Below are positions 52,381 through 59,608 of a DNA stretch of 64,000 bases, in pieces (the stretch's first letter is position 1; every line of letters begins with the position of its first letter). A program made the translations under genes and the position numbers. Where the stretch lies: NCBI RefSeq assembly GCF_003258945.1, contig NZ_QLIX01000006.1, positions 186,001 to 250,000 on the forward strand, given 5' to 3'. A model generated the notes under the pieces. The model made no database searches and was not told the origin of the DNA. It worked only from the letters and a program-made list of their open reading frames with translations. This DNA comes from Roseicella frigidaeris. GTDB lineage: Bacteria; Pseudomonadota; Alphaproteobacteria; Acetobacterales; Acetobacteraceae.

Positions 52381-52917
52381 TCAGCCCGGCAGGTCGCGGT
52401 CGCCGGCGCCGATGCTGCGCTGCATGAAGACCACGTCCAGCCACCGGCCGAATTTGATCCCGGCGGATTTCAGCACCCCCGCCCGGTGGAAGCCGAGCGA
52501 GAGATGCAGGCCGATGGAGCCGACATTGTCGCTGTCGCCGATCACCGCGAACATCTGGCGGAACCCCGCCGCCTCGGCCCGCTGCAGCAGCGCCGCCACC
52601 AGCGCCTTGCCGACGCCCATGCCGCGGACGTCGTTGCGCACATAGACGCTGTTCTCGGCGGCGAAGCGATAGGCCGAGCGCATGCGGAACTGGGCGTAGT
52701 AGGCGTAGCCGATCAGGCCCGGCGCCTCGCCCGGCAGCTCCTCGCCCTCGGCCACCAGCCAGGCCCAGCCATGCGCCTCGCCCTCGGCCATGCGGCCCGC
52801 CATCTCCGCCTCGGTCGGCGGCACCTCCTCGAAGGTGCCGGTGCCGTGCAGCACGTGATGCGCATAGATGGCGGTGATGGCCGGGATGTCGGCGTGCACG
52901 GCGTCGCGGATGCGCAT
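52381..52917 (-). CDS. GNAT family N-acetyltransferase (Pat-like)
   Basis: A 178-residue GCN5-type acetyltransferase related to phosphinothricin and methionine-sulfone acetyltransferases. The start is RDAVHADIPAITAIYAHHVLHGTGTFEE. Near residue 75, IGYAYYAQFRMRSAYRFAAENSVYV precedes the acetyl-CoA loop RGMGVGKALVAALLQRAE near 103, and SDNVGSIGLHLSLGFHRAGVL follows near 132 (all read in parts). It acetylates small amines. The 370 bases upstream hold no clear gene. Confidence 0.88.
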   Translation of the reverse strand: MRIRDAVHADIPAITAIYAHHVLHGTGTFEEVPPTEAEMAGRMAEGEAHGWAWLVAEGEELPGEAPGLIGYAYYAQFRMRSAYRFAAENSVYVRNDVRGMGVGKALVAALLQRAEAAGFRQMFAVIGDSDNVGSIGLHLSLGFHRAGVLKSAGIKFGRWLDVVFMQRSIGAGDRDLPG

Positions 52918-53287
52918 TCGGTCGATCCTGTTCTGTCCGGCCGGGGGCGTCTTCCAGGGGACCCGTCGCCGGCCGGGGACGGTGCAGCCCGGCAGCGCCG
53001 ACGGCATGGCACCCGGCCGGCCCATGCCCCTCCGGTCCCCCGCCGGCCGACTCCGGTCTGGGAAGACTCCCTCATGGCCGAATTCCCCCCGTCCTGGAAA
53101 GCACTCATGGCGATGCCGCCGCGTCAGGCCGGCGATGCGCCCGAAGGCCGGGCCTCCTCGCTCGTCCAGCCTCATCCGCGCGCGCGGAACCCGGAGTGCC
53201 GCCCGCCGCCCTCGGAGCACGCCGCGTTCGCCTGCGGTCACGGCAGCCTCATCCGTTCGGGCGTTTCCGCGGCGAACGAGCCCCCCC
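52918..53287. other. intergenic region, no gene seen
   Basis: A 370-base gap between the 3' end of the second amidase and the GNAT start, both on the minus strand. A plus-strand open frame starting ATG at 53073 (MAEFPPSWKALMAMPP) has no good ribosome-binding site and runs into the amidase antisense, so I do not call it. The sequence is rich in CCGGCCGG-type dyads. No RNA gene recognised. Confidence 0.4.
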
Positions 53288-54526
53288 CTAGACCGGCAGC
53301 CCGAGCGCTCCGGCGAGGCGCTCCGCCAGCGCCAGCAGGGCCCGGTCGCGGCCCGGCGCGGCGACCAGCGAAAGGCCCACCGGCGCCCCGGCCGCCTCGG
53401 CCACCGGCAGGCTCACCTCGCAGAGCCCGGCGAAGCCGGCGATGGCGGTGACGCCCATGCTGCGCTCGCGCACCGCATTCTGCTCGGCCTGGCTGGCCTC
53501 CAGCCGGGGCGCCGGCGCCGGGCTGGTCGGGTAGGCGAGCACCGCGCCGCCGGCCAGCAGGGCGCGGAGCCGGGCGGCGACCTGGCGCCGGAAGTCCCGG
53601 CCGGCCGCGGCCCGGGCCGGATCCATGTCGCGCGCCGCGGCGAAGCGCTCGGCGACACCGGGGCCGAAGCGCGGCCGGGTGGCGGCGACCCAGCTTCCCA
53701 GGGTCGCCCAGGCCTCGGCCGCCTGCGCGTTGCGGAAATGCTCGTAGAAGGCCGGCAGCCCCTCGGGCGCCAGGCCGATCGACAGCGCCGGCCCGAGCAG
53801 GCCCTGCAGCGCCTCCATCGCCTCGCCCAGCGCCAGCGCGGTCGAGGGATCGGCGTTCACCCAGGGCTCCTCCGGCTTCAGCAGCGGGCCCGGGTGCTGG
53901 CCGGGCGCGGCATCCTCGGGCAGCAGCACCGCGCCGACCCGCGCCAGCAGGCCGGCCCGGGCGGCGAACCAGCCGGCGGTGTCGAAGCTCGGGCCGAGGC
54001 CGCAGGCGCCGGCCAGGCTCACCGCGCCCCAGGAGGGCCGGATGCCGTAGACGCCGCAATAGCTGGCGGGGATGCGGACGGAGCCGCCGGTGTCCGAGCC
54101 GAGGGCGAAATCGACCAGCCCGGCCGCGACGGCCGCCGCCGAGCCGCAGGAGGAGCCGCCCGGGAAGCGGTCCGGGGCCCGCGGATTGAGCGGCGTGCCC
54201 TGCCAGACATTCTCGCCGGTGAGGCCGTAGGCGAGCTCGACGGTCCGGGTCTTGCCGCGCAGCGAGGCGCCGGCCTGCAGCAGCATCTGCACCACCGGCG
54301 CGGTGCCCGCCGCGACCGGATGGGTCCGCTCCCAGTCCGGGTTGCCGTAGCCGGTCGGCCAGCCGGCGATGTCGTAGAGGTCCTTCACCGCGAAGCCGAG
54401 CCCGGCGAGGGGCCCTTCCGGGGCGCCGGCGCAGGTGGCGCGCGGCCCCGGCACGAAGGCCCCGACGCTGTCATCCGTCCCGTCCCGCTCCGCCATCGCC
54501 GCCTCCGCCTGCCGCGGCGACAGCAT
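53288..54526 (-). CDS. amidase (AMI1-like amidase-signature protein)
   Basis: A 412-residue amidase, shorter than most of the family and closest in layout to plant AMI1-type indole-acetamide hydrolases. PLAGLGFAVKDLYDIAG near residue 42 has the catalytic Lys. FPGGSSCGSAAAVAAGLVDFALGSDTGGSVR (read in parts near 122-152) holds the Ser cis-Ser-Lys triad and nucleophilic Ser. A late EVSLPVAEAAGAPVGLSLV near 372 is typical. Single gene; the substrate is unknown. Not closely similar to the amidase at 14.8-16.2 kb, which has a partner subunit gene and this one does not. Confidence 0.87.
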   Translation of the reverse strand: MLSPRQAEAAMAERDGTDDSVGAFVPGPRATCAGAPEGPLAGLGFAVKDLYDIAGWPTGYGNPDWERTHPVAAGTAPVVQMLLQAGASLRGKTRTVELAYGLTGENVWQGTPLNPRAPDRFPGGSSCGSAAAVAAGLVDFALGSDTGGSVRIPASYCGVYGIRPSWGAVSLAGACGLGPSFDTAGWFAARAGLLARVGAVLLPEDAAPGQHPGPLLKPEEPWVNADPSTALALGEAMEALQGLLGPALSIGLAPEGLPAFYEHFRNAQAAEAWATLGSWVAATRPRFGPGVAERFAAARDMDPARAAAGRDFRRQVAARLRALLAGGAVLAYPTSPAPAPRLEASQAEQNAVRERSMGVTAIAGFAGLCEVSLPVAEAAGAPVGLSLVAAPGRDRALLALAERLAGALGLPV

Positions 54527-54541
54527 GGCCGATCGGGCCCC

Positions 54542-54600
54542 GGCCTCCCAGGGGCGGGCCTTCCAGGGATGGGCCTCCCAGGGGCGGGCCTAGCTGGGGC
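54542..54600. repeat. 30-bp tandem repeat upstream of amidase
   Basis: Two units with period 30 share ggcctcccaggggcgggcc exactly (54542-54560 and 54572-54590). A partial third unit follows as tagctggggcggg. It lies between the second amidase and the small membrane protein gene and may simply be slippage-derived. Confidence 0.6.
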
Positions 54601-54609
54601 GGGCGGCGC

Positions 54610-54759
54610 TCAGCCCAGGAAGGCGGATTTCAGGGCGAGCGCCGCGAGGGCGGCGCTGATGGAGGCCGCCGGCAGGCCGCGTCGGGCCATGGCCGCGAAG
54701 GTGACGCCGGCGACGATCAGGGCCCAGGCCAGGACCTCGGTGAGTTCGATCTCGGGCAT
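54610..54759 (-). CDS. small hydrophobic membrane protein
   Basis: A 49-residue protein, MPEIELTEVLAWALIVAG..., with two short hydrophobic segments (VLAWALIVAGVTFAAM and SISAALAALALKSAFLG) separated by RRGLP, so one or two membrane helices. Reality as a gene is supported by a strong GAGGAGG eight bases before the ATG and by an AT-rich promoter-like region upstream (54775-54830). Function unknown; I recognise no family. Divergent from the ferredoxin-NADP reductase gene. Confidence 0.65.
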   Translation of the reverse strand: MPEIELTEVLAWALIVAGVTFAAMARRGLPAASISAALAALALKSAFLG

Positions 54760-54774
54760 TGTCGGCCTCCTCGA

Positions 54775-54830
54775 ACCAGTATTATGTATTTTTTGTAATT
54801 CTATTTTCATCTAGACGCCAGAAAATTCGC
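54775..54830. promoter_or_regulatory. AT-rich divergent promoter region
   Basis: The most AT-rich stretch of the window (agtattatgtattttttgtaattctattttcatctag), lying between the small membrane protein gene and the ferredoxin-NADP reductase gene. It likely contains promoters for both directions. No regulator site assigned. Confidence 0.5.
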
Positions 54831-54926
54831 ATCTGGCCCGGCGGCGGCGGATTTCACCCCCGTGCAAGGCTCATATGCGGCATCTCCTGTTGCGCTGCGG
54901 CGAGGCTTTCCGCATCTAGGCTGGCC

Positions 54927-55739
54927 ATGGACGCCCTGCCCCTCGCCCCCGCGAAGCCCGCCATCCCGCCCGCCTTCTTCGGCGAGACGGTGACCTGGGT
55001 CCATCACTGGACGGACCGGCAATTCTCCTTCCGCTGCACGCGCGACCCGGCGCTGCGCTTCGTCGCCGGCCAGTTCGCCATGATCGGCCTGATGCTCGGC
55101 GCCAAGCCGCTGGTCCGGGCCTATTCCATGGTGAGCCCGCCCTGGGACGAGGAGCTGGAATTCCTCTCCATCAAGGTGCAGGACGGCCCCCTCACCTCCC
55201 GGCTGCAGCACATCAAGGTCGGCGACACGGTGCTGATCGGCAAGAAGCCGACCGGCACGCTGCTGACCGAGAACCTGCTGCCCGGCCGGACCCTCTGGAT
55301 GGTCTCGACCGGCACCGGCCTCGCCCCCTTCATGTCCCTCATCCGCGAGCCCGAGGTCTATGAGCGCTTCGAGCGGGTGGTGCTCATGCACGGCGTGCGC
55401 GAGGTGAAGGAGCTCGCCTATCACGAGTACATCCAGAACGACCTGCCGGCGCACGAATTCCTCGGCGAGATGCTGCGCGGCAAGCTGCTCTACTACCCGA
55501 GCGTGACGCGCGAGCCCTTCCGCACCCAGGGCCGCGTCACCACCCTGCTCGAGAGCGGCCAGGTCTGCGCCGATCTCGGCCTGCCGCCCCTCTCGCCCGA
55601 GCAGGACCGGGTGATGCTCTGCGGCTCCGAGGCGATGAATGCCGATGTGAAGGCCATCCTCGAGGCGCGCGGCTTCGTCGAGGGCTCGAACAGCGAGCCG
55701 GGCACCTATGTCCTCGAGAAGGCCTTCGTGACGAAGTAG
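54927..55739 (+). CDS. fpr: ferredoxin-NADP reductase
   Basis: A 270-residue FAD enzyme exchanging electrons between NADPH and ferredoxin or flavodoxin. Near residue 62, the FAD motif is KPLVRAYSMVSPPWDEELEF (RAYSM = RxYS). KVGDTVLIGKKPTGTL follows near 94, then the NADP motif VSTGTGLAPFMSLIREPE near 115 and VMLCGSEAMNADVK near 225. The C-terminus VLEKAFVTK is the bacterial subclass I (Azotobacter/Rhodobacter) type. It often answers to oxidative stress (SoxR) in this group; the AT-rich upstream region is long enough for an operator. Confidence 0.9.
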   Translation: MDALPLAPAKPAIPPAFFGETVTWVHHWTDRQFSFRCTRDPALRFVAGQFAMIGLMLGAKPLVRAYSMVSPPWDEELEFLSIKVQDGPLTSRLQHIKVGDTVLIGKKPTGTLLTENLLPGRTLWMVSTGTGLAPFMSLIREPEVYERFERVVLMHGVREVKELAYHEYIQNDLPAHEFLGEMLRGKLLYYPSVTREPFRTQGRVTTLLESGQVCADLGLPPLSPEQDRVMLCGSEAMNADVKAILEARGFVEGSNSEPGTYVLEKAFVTK

Positions 55740-56035
55740 CCGGGCGCCCTGGCCGGCCGGCAGCCCCCGGGGGCCGCCGGTGTGCGATTCGCCACAGGCC
55801 GGACCGGGGCAGGGCAGCGAGTTTCCACCGCGGCTCCACTCTTCGATATGGTCGCCGCAGCGGTGGCGCTTGACGCAGCCTCTGCCGCGGGGATCCGCCG
55901 TGCGCGATCCGTCGGCAGGGCCGCGCGGCTTGGCGTGCCATCCGGCCGAAAGGCGCCCCCGCCGGGACATCCCGTCACGCGGCGTTCGTGGTGGCATGCG
56001 GCCGCCGCGACGGCCGCGGCGCGGAGGAACGGCCG

Positions 56036-56737
56036 ATGGATGCAGCCCTGCGCGACCGCGCGGCCGCGGCGCTGGCGGAGGCCCTGCGACAGGATACCGG
56101 GTCCGGCCCCCTGCCCCCGGCCGCGATCCCGCGCAGCATGCTCGACGGCCAGCGGATCGCCGCCCGCATGCTGGACATGCTCGGCCTGGCGCCCTGCGGG
56201 CTGCGCCTCATCACCCTGTCCGGCCGCCCGGTGGCGGGGCCGGTGCTGCCGACGCGGCTGCGCGAGGAGGGCGAGGCCGTCCCGCTGACGCGGCTGCGGC
56301 TGGCCCGCGCCGCCGCGGCGGTCGCCGGTCGGCTGGCCGAGGACCTGCCGCGCCGCGGCGACGAGATGCCGAAATTCGCCAGCCTGCATCCGGCGCTCGA
56401 TATCGGGAGCTGGCGGCTGCCCGAGATGCCGACGACCGGCGCCCTGGCGGCCGCCGATCTCGCCGGCCTCGGCGAGATCGTGCTCGGCAAGGGCCGCCGC
56501 CTGGCCCCGATGCGGCTGCGGGTCTCCCTCGCCATCGCCGGCACCTGGCGGCGGGGCGAGGAGGTCGATATCGAGGAGGCGATGATGGCCGCGGCGCTCG
56601 CGGCGCGCCGGGCCGGCGGCCTGCCGGAGGGCTCGCTCATCGTGGTGTCGGTCGGGGTGGCGATCGCACCGATGCCGGGGATGGAATTGCACGCCGCCTT
56701 CGGGCGGCTCGGCCGCCTCGCCGTCCGTTTCAGCTAG
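56036..56737 (+). CDS. uncharacterised protein, possibly MhpD/FAH-like hydratase fold
   Basis: A 233-residue protein of Ala/Arg/Leu-rich composition with no strong motif. RDRAAAALAEALRQDTGSGPLP near the N-terminus, APCGLRLITLSGRPVAGPVLP near 66 and a glycine-rich GSLIVVSVGVAIAPMPGMELHAAFG near the C-terminus (read in parts) faintly recall 2-keto-4-pentenoate hydratases, including the late hydrophobic strand pair. The metal-binding Glu residues of that family are not evident, so I do not assign function. GGAGGA precedes the ATG eight bases away. Single gene between the reductase and a repeat. Confidence 0.55.
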   Translation: MDAALRDRAAAALAEALRQDTGSGPLPPAAIPRSMLDGQRIAARMLDMLGLAPCGLRLITLSGRPVAGPVLPTRLREEGEAVPLTRLRLARAAAAVAGRLAEDLPRRGDEMPKFASLHPALDIGSWRLPEMPTTGALAAADLAGLGEIVLGKGRRLAPMRLRVSLAIAGTWRRGEEVDIEEAMMAAALAARRAGGLPEGSLIVVSVGVAIAPMPGMELHAAFGRLGRLAVRFS

Positions 56738-57142
56738 GGCGCTTCCCGTGAACGCCGGTTCGCGGATCATGGTCCAGCGCGTTGTTTGGTCGCGTGATTC
56801 GCGCCTCCGGTACGTCCACCTCAGGCGATCACGCTCCAGGGCGGACCGGCATCGGCCGGTGACGCGCCGGAGCGACGGCTCCGGCGCCCCGGCCGTGAAG
56901 GTGGGCGAACCGAGAGTGTCGAGGGAGCGCGCAGCGTCGTCCCGGCCAGGGGCAAAGCCTGCGGTGCCTTCATAATCCGTTCATCTTCAGTGGTTTCGTT
57001 GCCGAATCTCACCGAATCCGGGCTAGGCTGCCGGCCGACGGCCGTCTGCGTCCGGGACCATCGTTCCGTGCCGGCGCCGGGAAGCGACACGAAACGGGGC
57101 AGGCGCCGTCCGACGGCGCCCGGAAACGACAAGAGGCGCGGA
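56738..57142. other. intergenic region with repeat and promoter
   Basis: A 405-base gap. Its first third is the inverted family C repeat. Then comes an AT-richer stretch ttcataatccgttcatcttcagtggtttcgttgcc near 56969-57003, with a possible TTCATA/-35 and -10-like elements for the MHS transporter. No gene or RNA recognised. Confidence 0.4.
56755..56842. repeat. dispersed palindromic repeat, family C, copy 2 (inverted)
   Basis: Read on the minus strand it gives GAGCGTGATCGCCTGAGGTGGA, then CGCGAATCACGCGACCAAACAA and ATGATCCGCGAACC. These are the same blocks, in the same order and spacing, as the copy at 22481-22557 (roughly 70% identity over about 78 bases by eye). Confidence 0.55.
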
Positions 57143-58897
57143 ATGGCCAGCCAGGCGGCAATCGTCAGATCGGATCAGGACGTCCGTCCCATGACGCGGG
57201 AGGAGCGGAAGGTCATCATCGCCTCCTCCGCCGGGACGGTCTTCGAATGGTACGACTTCTACCTCTACGGGTCGCTCGCCGCGATCGTCGGGGCCAAATT
57301 CTTCAGCCAGTACCCCGAGGGCACCCGCAACATCTTCGCCCTGCTGGCCTTCGCCGCCGGCTTCCTCGTCCGCCCCTTCGGCGCCCTGGTCTTCGGCCGG
57401 CTCGGCGACCTGGTCGGGCGGAAATACACCTTCCTCATCACCATCCTGATCATGGGCAGCTCGACCTTCCTGGTCGGCATCCTGCCCACGGCGGAGAGCA
57501 TCGGCATCGCCGCGCCGGTCATCCTGATCGTGCTGCGGCTGCTGCAGGGCCTGGCCCTGGGCGGCGAGTATGGCGGCGCCGCGACCTATGTCGCCGAGCA
57601 TGCCCCGCATGGCCGCCGCGGCTTCTACACCAGCTTCATCCAGGTCACCGCGACGGCGGGGCTGTTCCTCTCCCTGCTGGTGATCCTCTTCACCCAGCTC
57701 GCCCTCGGCGACGCCGCCTTCCGCGACTGGGGCTGGCGCATCCCCTTCCTGGTCTCGATCCTGCTGCTCGGCATCTCGGTCTGGATCCGGCTGCAGCTCG
57801 AGGAAAGCCCGGCCTTCAAGCGGATGAAGGAGGAGGGCACGCATTCCAAGGCGCCGATCACCGAGGCCTTCGGCCAGTGGAAGAATGCGAAGGTGGCGCT
57901 GCTCGCCCTGCTCGGCCTCGTCGCCGGCCAGGCGGTGGTCTGGTACACGGGCCAGTTCTACGCCCTGTTCTTCCTCGGCTCGGTGCTGAAGGTGGACGGC
58001 TACACCACCAACCTGCTGATCGCCTGGTCGCTGCTGCTCGGCTCCGGCGGCTTCGTGCTCTTCGGCTGGCTCTCCGACAAGATCGGCCGCAAGCCGATCA
58101 TCCTCGGCGGCTGCCTGATCGCGGCGCTGACCTATTTCCCGCTGTTCAAGCTGATGAGCGCGGAGGCGAACCCGGCGCTGCACCAGGCGCACCAGACCAT
58201 CGCGGTGCAGGTGCTGACCGACCGCGACACCTGCTCCTTCCAATTCAACCCGGTTGGCACGGCGCAGTTCACCGCCGCCTGCGACGTCGCCAAGGCGGCG
58301 CTCGCCCGCGCCTCGGTCAATTACTCGGTCGAGGGCACGCCCGGCCGCGCCGGCACCGCGGTGCGGATCGGCGACAAGGTCATCGCGGCGCCGCAACTGC
58401 GGGAGATGGGCCCGGCCGAGCGCGGGCCGGCGACCGCCGCCTTCAACCGCGACCTCGCCGCGGCGCTGACGGCGGCGGGCTACCCGCCGGCGGCCAACCC
58501 CACCGTCGTGCGGATGGCCTCGCCCTTCGACATCTTCCGCGAGCAGCCGGCGGTGCTGATCGGCATCCTGACCCTGCTGGTGATCTACGTGACCATGGTC
58601 TACGGGCCGATCGCGGCGGCGCTGGTGGAGCTGTTCCCGACCCGCATCCGCTACACCTCGATGTCGCTGCCCTACCATATCGGCAATGGCTGGTTCGGCG
58701 GCCTGCTGCCGGCGACGGCCTTCGCCATGATCGCCCAGACCGGCGACATCTATTTCGGCCTCTGGTACCCGATCGTCATCGCCGCCGCGACCGTCGTCAT
58801 CGGCACGCTCTTCGTGCCCGAGACGAAGGACCGCGACATCTTCGCCGCCGACGCCGCGGAGCCGCCGCAGCGGCGGCCGGCGAGCGCCGACCTGTAG
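57143..58897 (+). CDS. MHS-family MFS transporter with large extracytoplasmic insert
   Basis: A 584-residue proton symporter of the metabolite:H+ family. VIIASSAGTVFEWYDFYLYGSLAA near residue 27 (read in parts) and RPFGALVFGRLGDLVGRKYTFL near 77 are the family signatures. LALGGEYGGAATYVAEHAP near 136 and SDKIGRKPIILGG near 312 follow. Normal members have about 430-450 residues. Here about 125 residues (338-462) are inserted between helices, with two Cys (DTCSFQF, AACDVAK) that could pair if the segment faces the periplasm. Substrate unknown, probably a carboxylate or osmolyte. Single gene with its own promoter region. Confidence 0.85.
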   Translation: MASQAAIVRSDQDVRPMTREERKVIIASSAGTVFEWYDFYLYGSLAAIVGAKFFSQYPEGTRNIFALLAFAAGFLVRPFGALVFGRLGDLVGRKYTFLITILIMGSSTFLVGILPTAESIGIAAPVILIVLRLLQGLALGGEYGGAATYVAEHAPHGRRGFYTSFIQVTATAGLFLSLLVILFTQLALGDAAFRDWGWRIPFLVSILLLGISVWIRLQLEESPAFKRMKEEGTHSKAPITEAFGQWKNAKVALLALLGLVAGQAVVWYTGQFYALFFLGSVLKVDGYTTNLLIAWSLLLGSGGFVLFGWLSDKIGRKPIILGGCLIAALTYFPLFKLMSAEANPALHQAHQTIAVQVLTDRDTCSFQFNPVGTAQFTAACDVAKAALARASVNYSVEGTPGRAGTAVRIGDKVIAAPQLREMGPAERGPATAAFNRDLAAALTAAGYPPAANPTVVRMASPFDIFREQPAVLIGILTLLVIYVTMVYGPIAAALVELFPTRIRYTSMSLPYHIGNGWFGGLLPATAFAMIAQTGDIYFGLWYPIVIAAATVVIGTLFVPETKDRDIFAADAAEPPQRRPASADL

Positions 58898-58922
58898 GGG
58901 AGCGGCCGCCGGCCCTCCCCCT

Positions 58923-59600
58923 TCACCCGACGATGGGCGGCAGGGCCTGGCGGCTCTGCCGCTCGCGCGGGATGCGCACGCCCCGCGCCTGCAGGTCGCG
59001 CAGCGCCAGATAGGCCATCGCCGCCATCACCGCGTCGTTCAGCGCGTCATGCGCCGGCAGCGGCGGGATGCCGAGATCGCGCAGCAGGCTGGCGAAGCGG
59101 AGATCGAAGACCGTCCCGGGCGGGGCGTCGCCGTATTTGCGGTCGTAGTAGAGCGCGCTGACCTCGATCCGCGGATTGGGCAGCTTCACCTCGATCAGGT
59201 CCATCGCCGCCCGGTCCAGCATGCGGATATCGAAATCGATGTAGTAGCCGACCAGCGGCCGGCCGCCGATGAAGCGCAGCAGCGCCGGCAGGAGCTGGCG
59301 CATCGGCCGGGCATCGACGAGGTCGCGGCGCCGGAGCTGGTGCACCTTGATCGACTCCGCGCCGGGCTGGCCCGCCTCCGGCCGGACGATCGCCTGGAAG
59401 CGCTCGCTGGTCAGGATGCGGTTGCCGCGGATGCGCACCGCCGCCACGGCGAGGATCTCGTCGCGCCGGGGATCGAGGCCGGTGGTCTCGCAGTCGAGCG
59501 CCACCGCCTCGCCCGGCGGCCCCGGCTCGAAGAGGAATTTGTAGGCATGGTCGCCGAGCGAGGCCCGGTAGAAGAGCCGCCAGAGGGCGCCGCGCCGCAT
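58923..59600 (-). CDS. DnaQ-like 3'-5' exonuclease
   Basis: A 225-residue DEDDh exonuclease: AVALDCETTGLDPRRDEILAV near residue 33 (Exo I Asp and Glu), FIGGRPLVGYYIDFDIRMLDRA near 110 (Exo II Asp) and PLPAHDALNDAVMAA near 180 (Exo III His and Asp). It lies eight bases after the DUF294/CBS gene, the fixed arrangement of the alpha/betaproteobacterial acetate-symporter cluster. Its role there is unclear; nucleotide or RNA turnover has been suggested for homologues. Confidence 0.9.
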   Translation of the reverse strand: MRRGALWRLFYRASLGDHAYKFLFEPGPPGEAVALDCETTGLDPRRDEILAVAAVRIRGNRILTSERFQAIVRPEAGQPGAESIKVHQLRRRDLVDARPMRQLLPALLRFIGGRPLVGYYIDFDIRMLDRAAMDLIEVKLPNPRIEVSALYYDRKYGDAPPGTVFDLRFASLLRDLGIPPLPAHDALNDAVMAAMAYLALRDLQARGVRIPRERQSRQALPPIVG

Positions 59601-59608
59601 GCCCGGGC

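Noticed and set aside
53073-53287. Plus-strand ORF beginning MAEFPPSWKALMAMPP
   Set aside because: No good ribosome-binding site, composition turns to Arg/Pro/Ala, and it continues antisense through the amidase gene.
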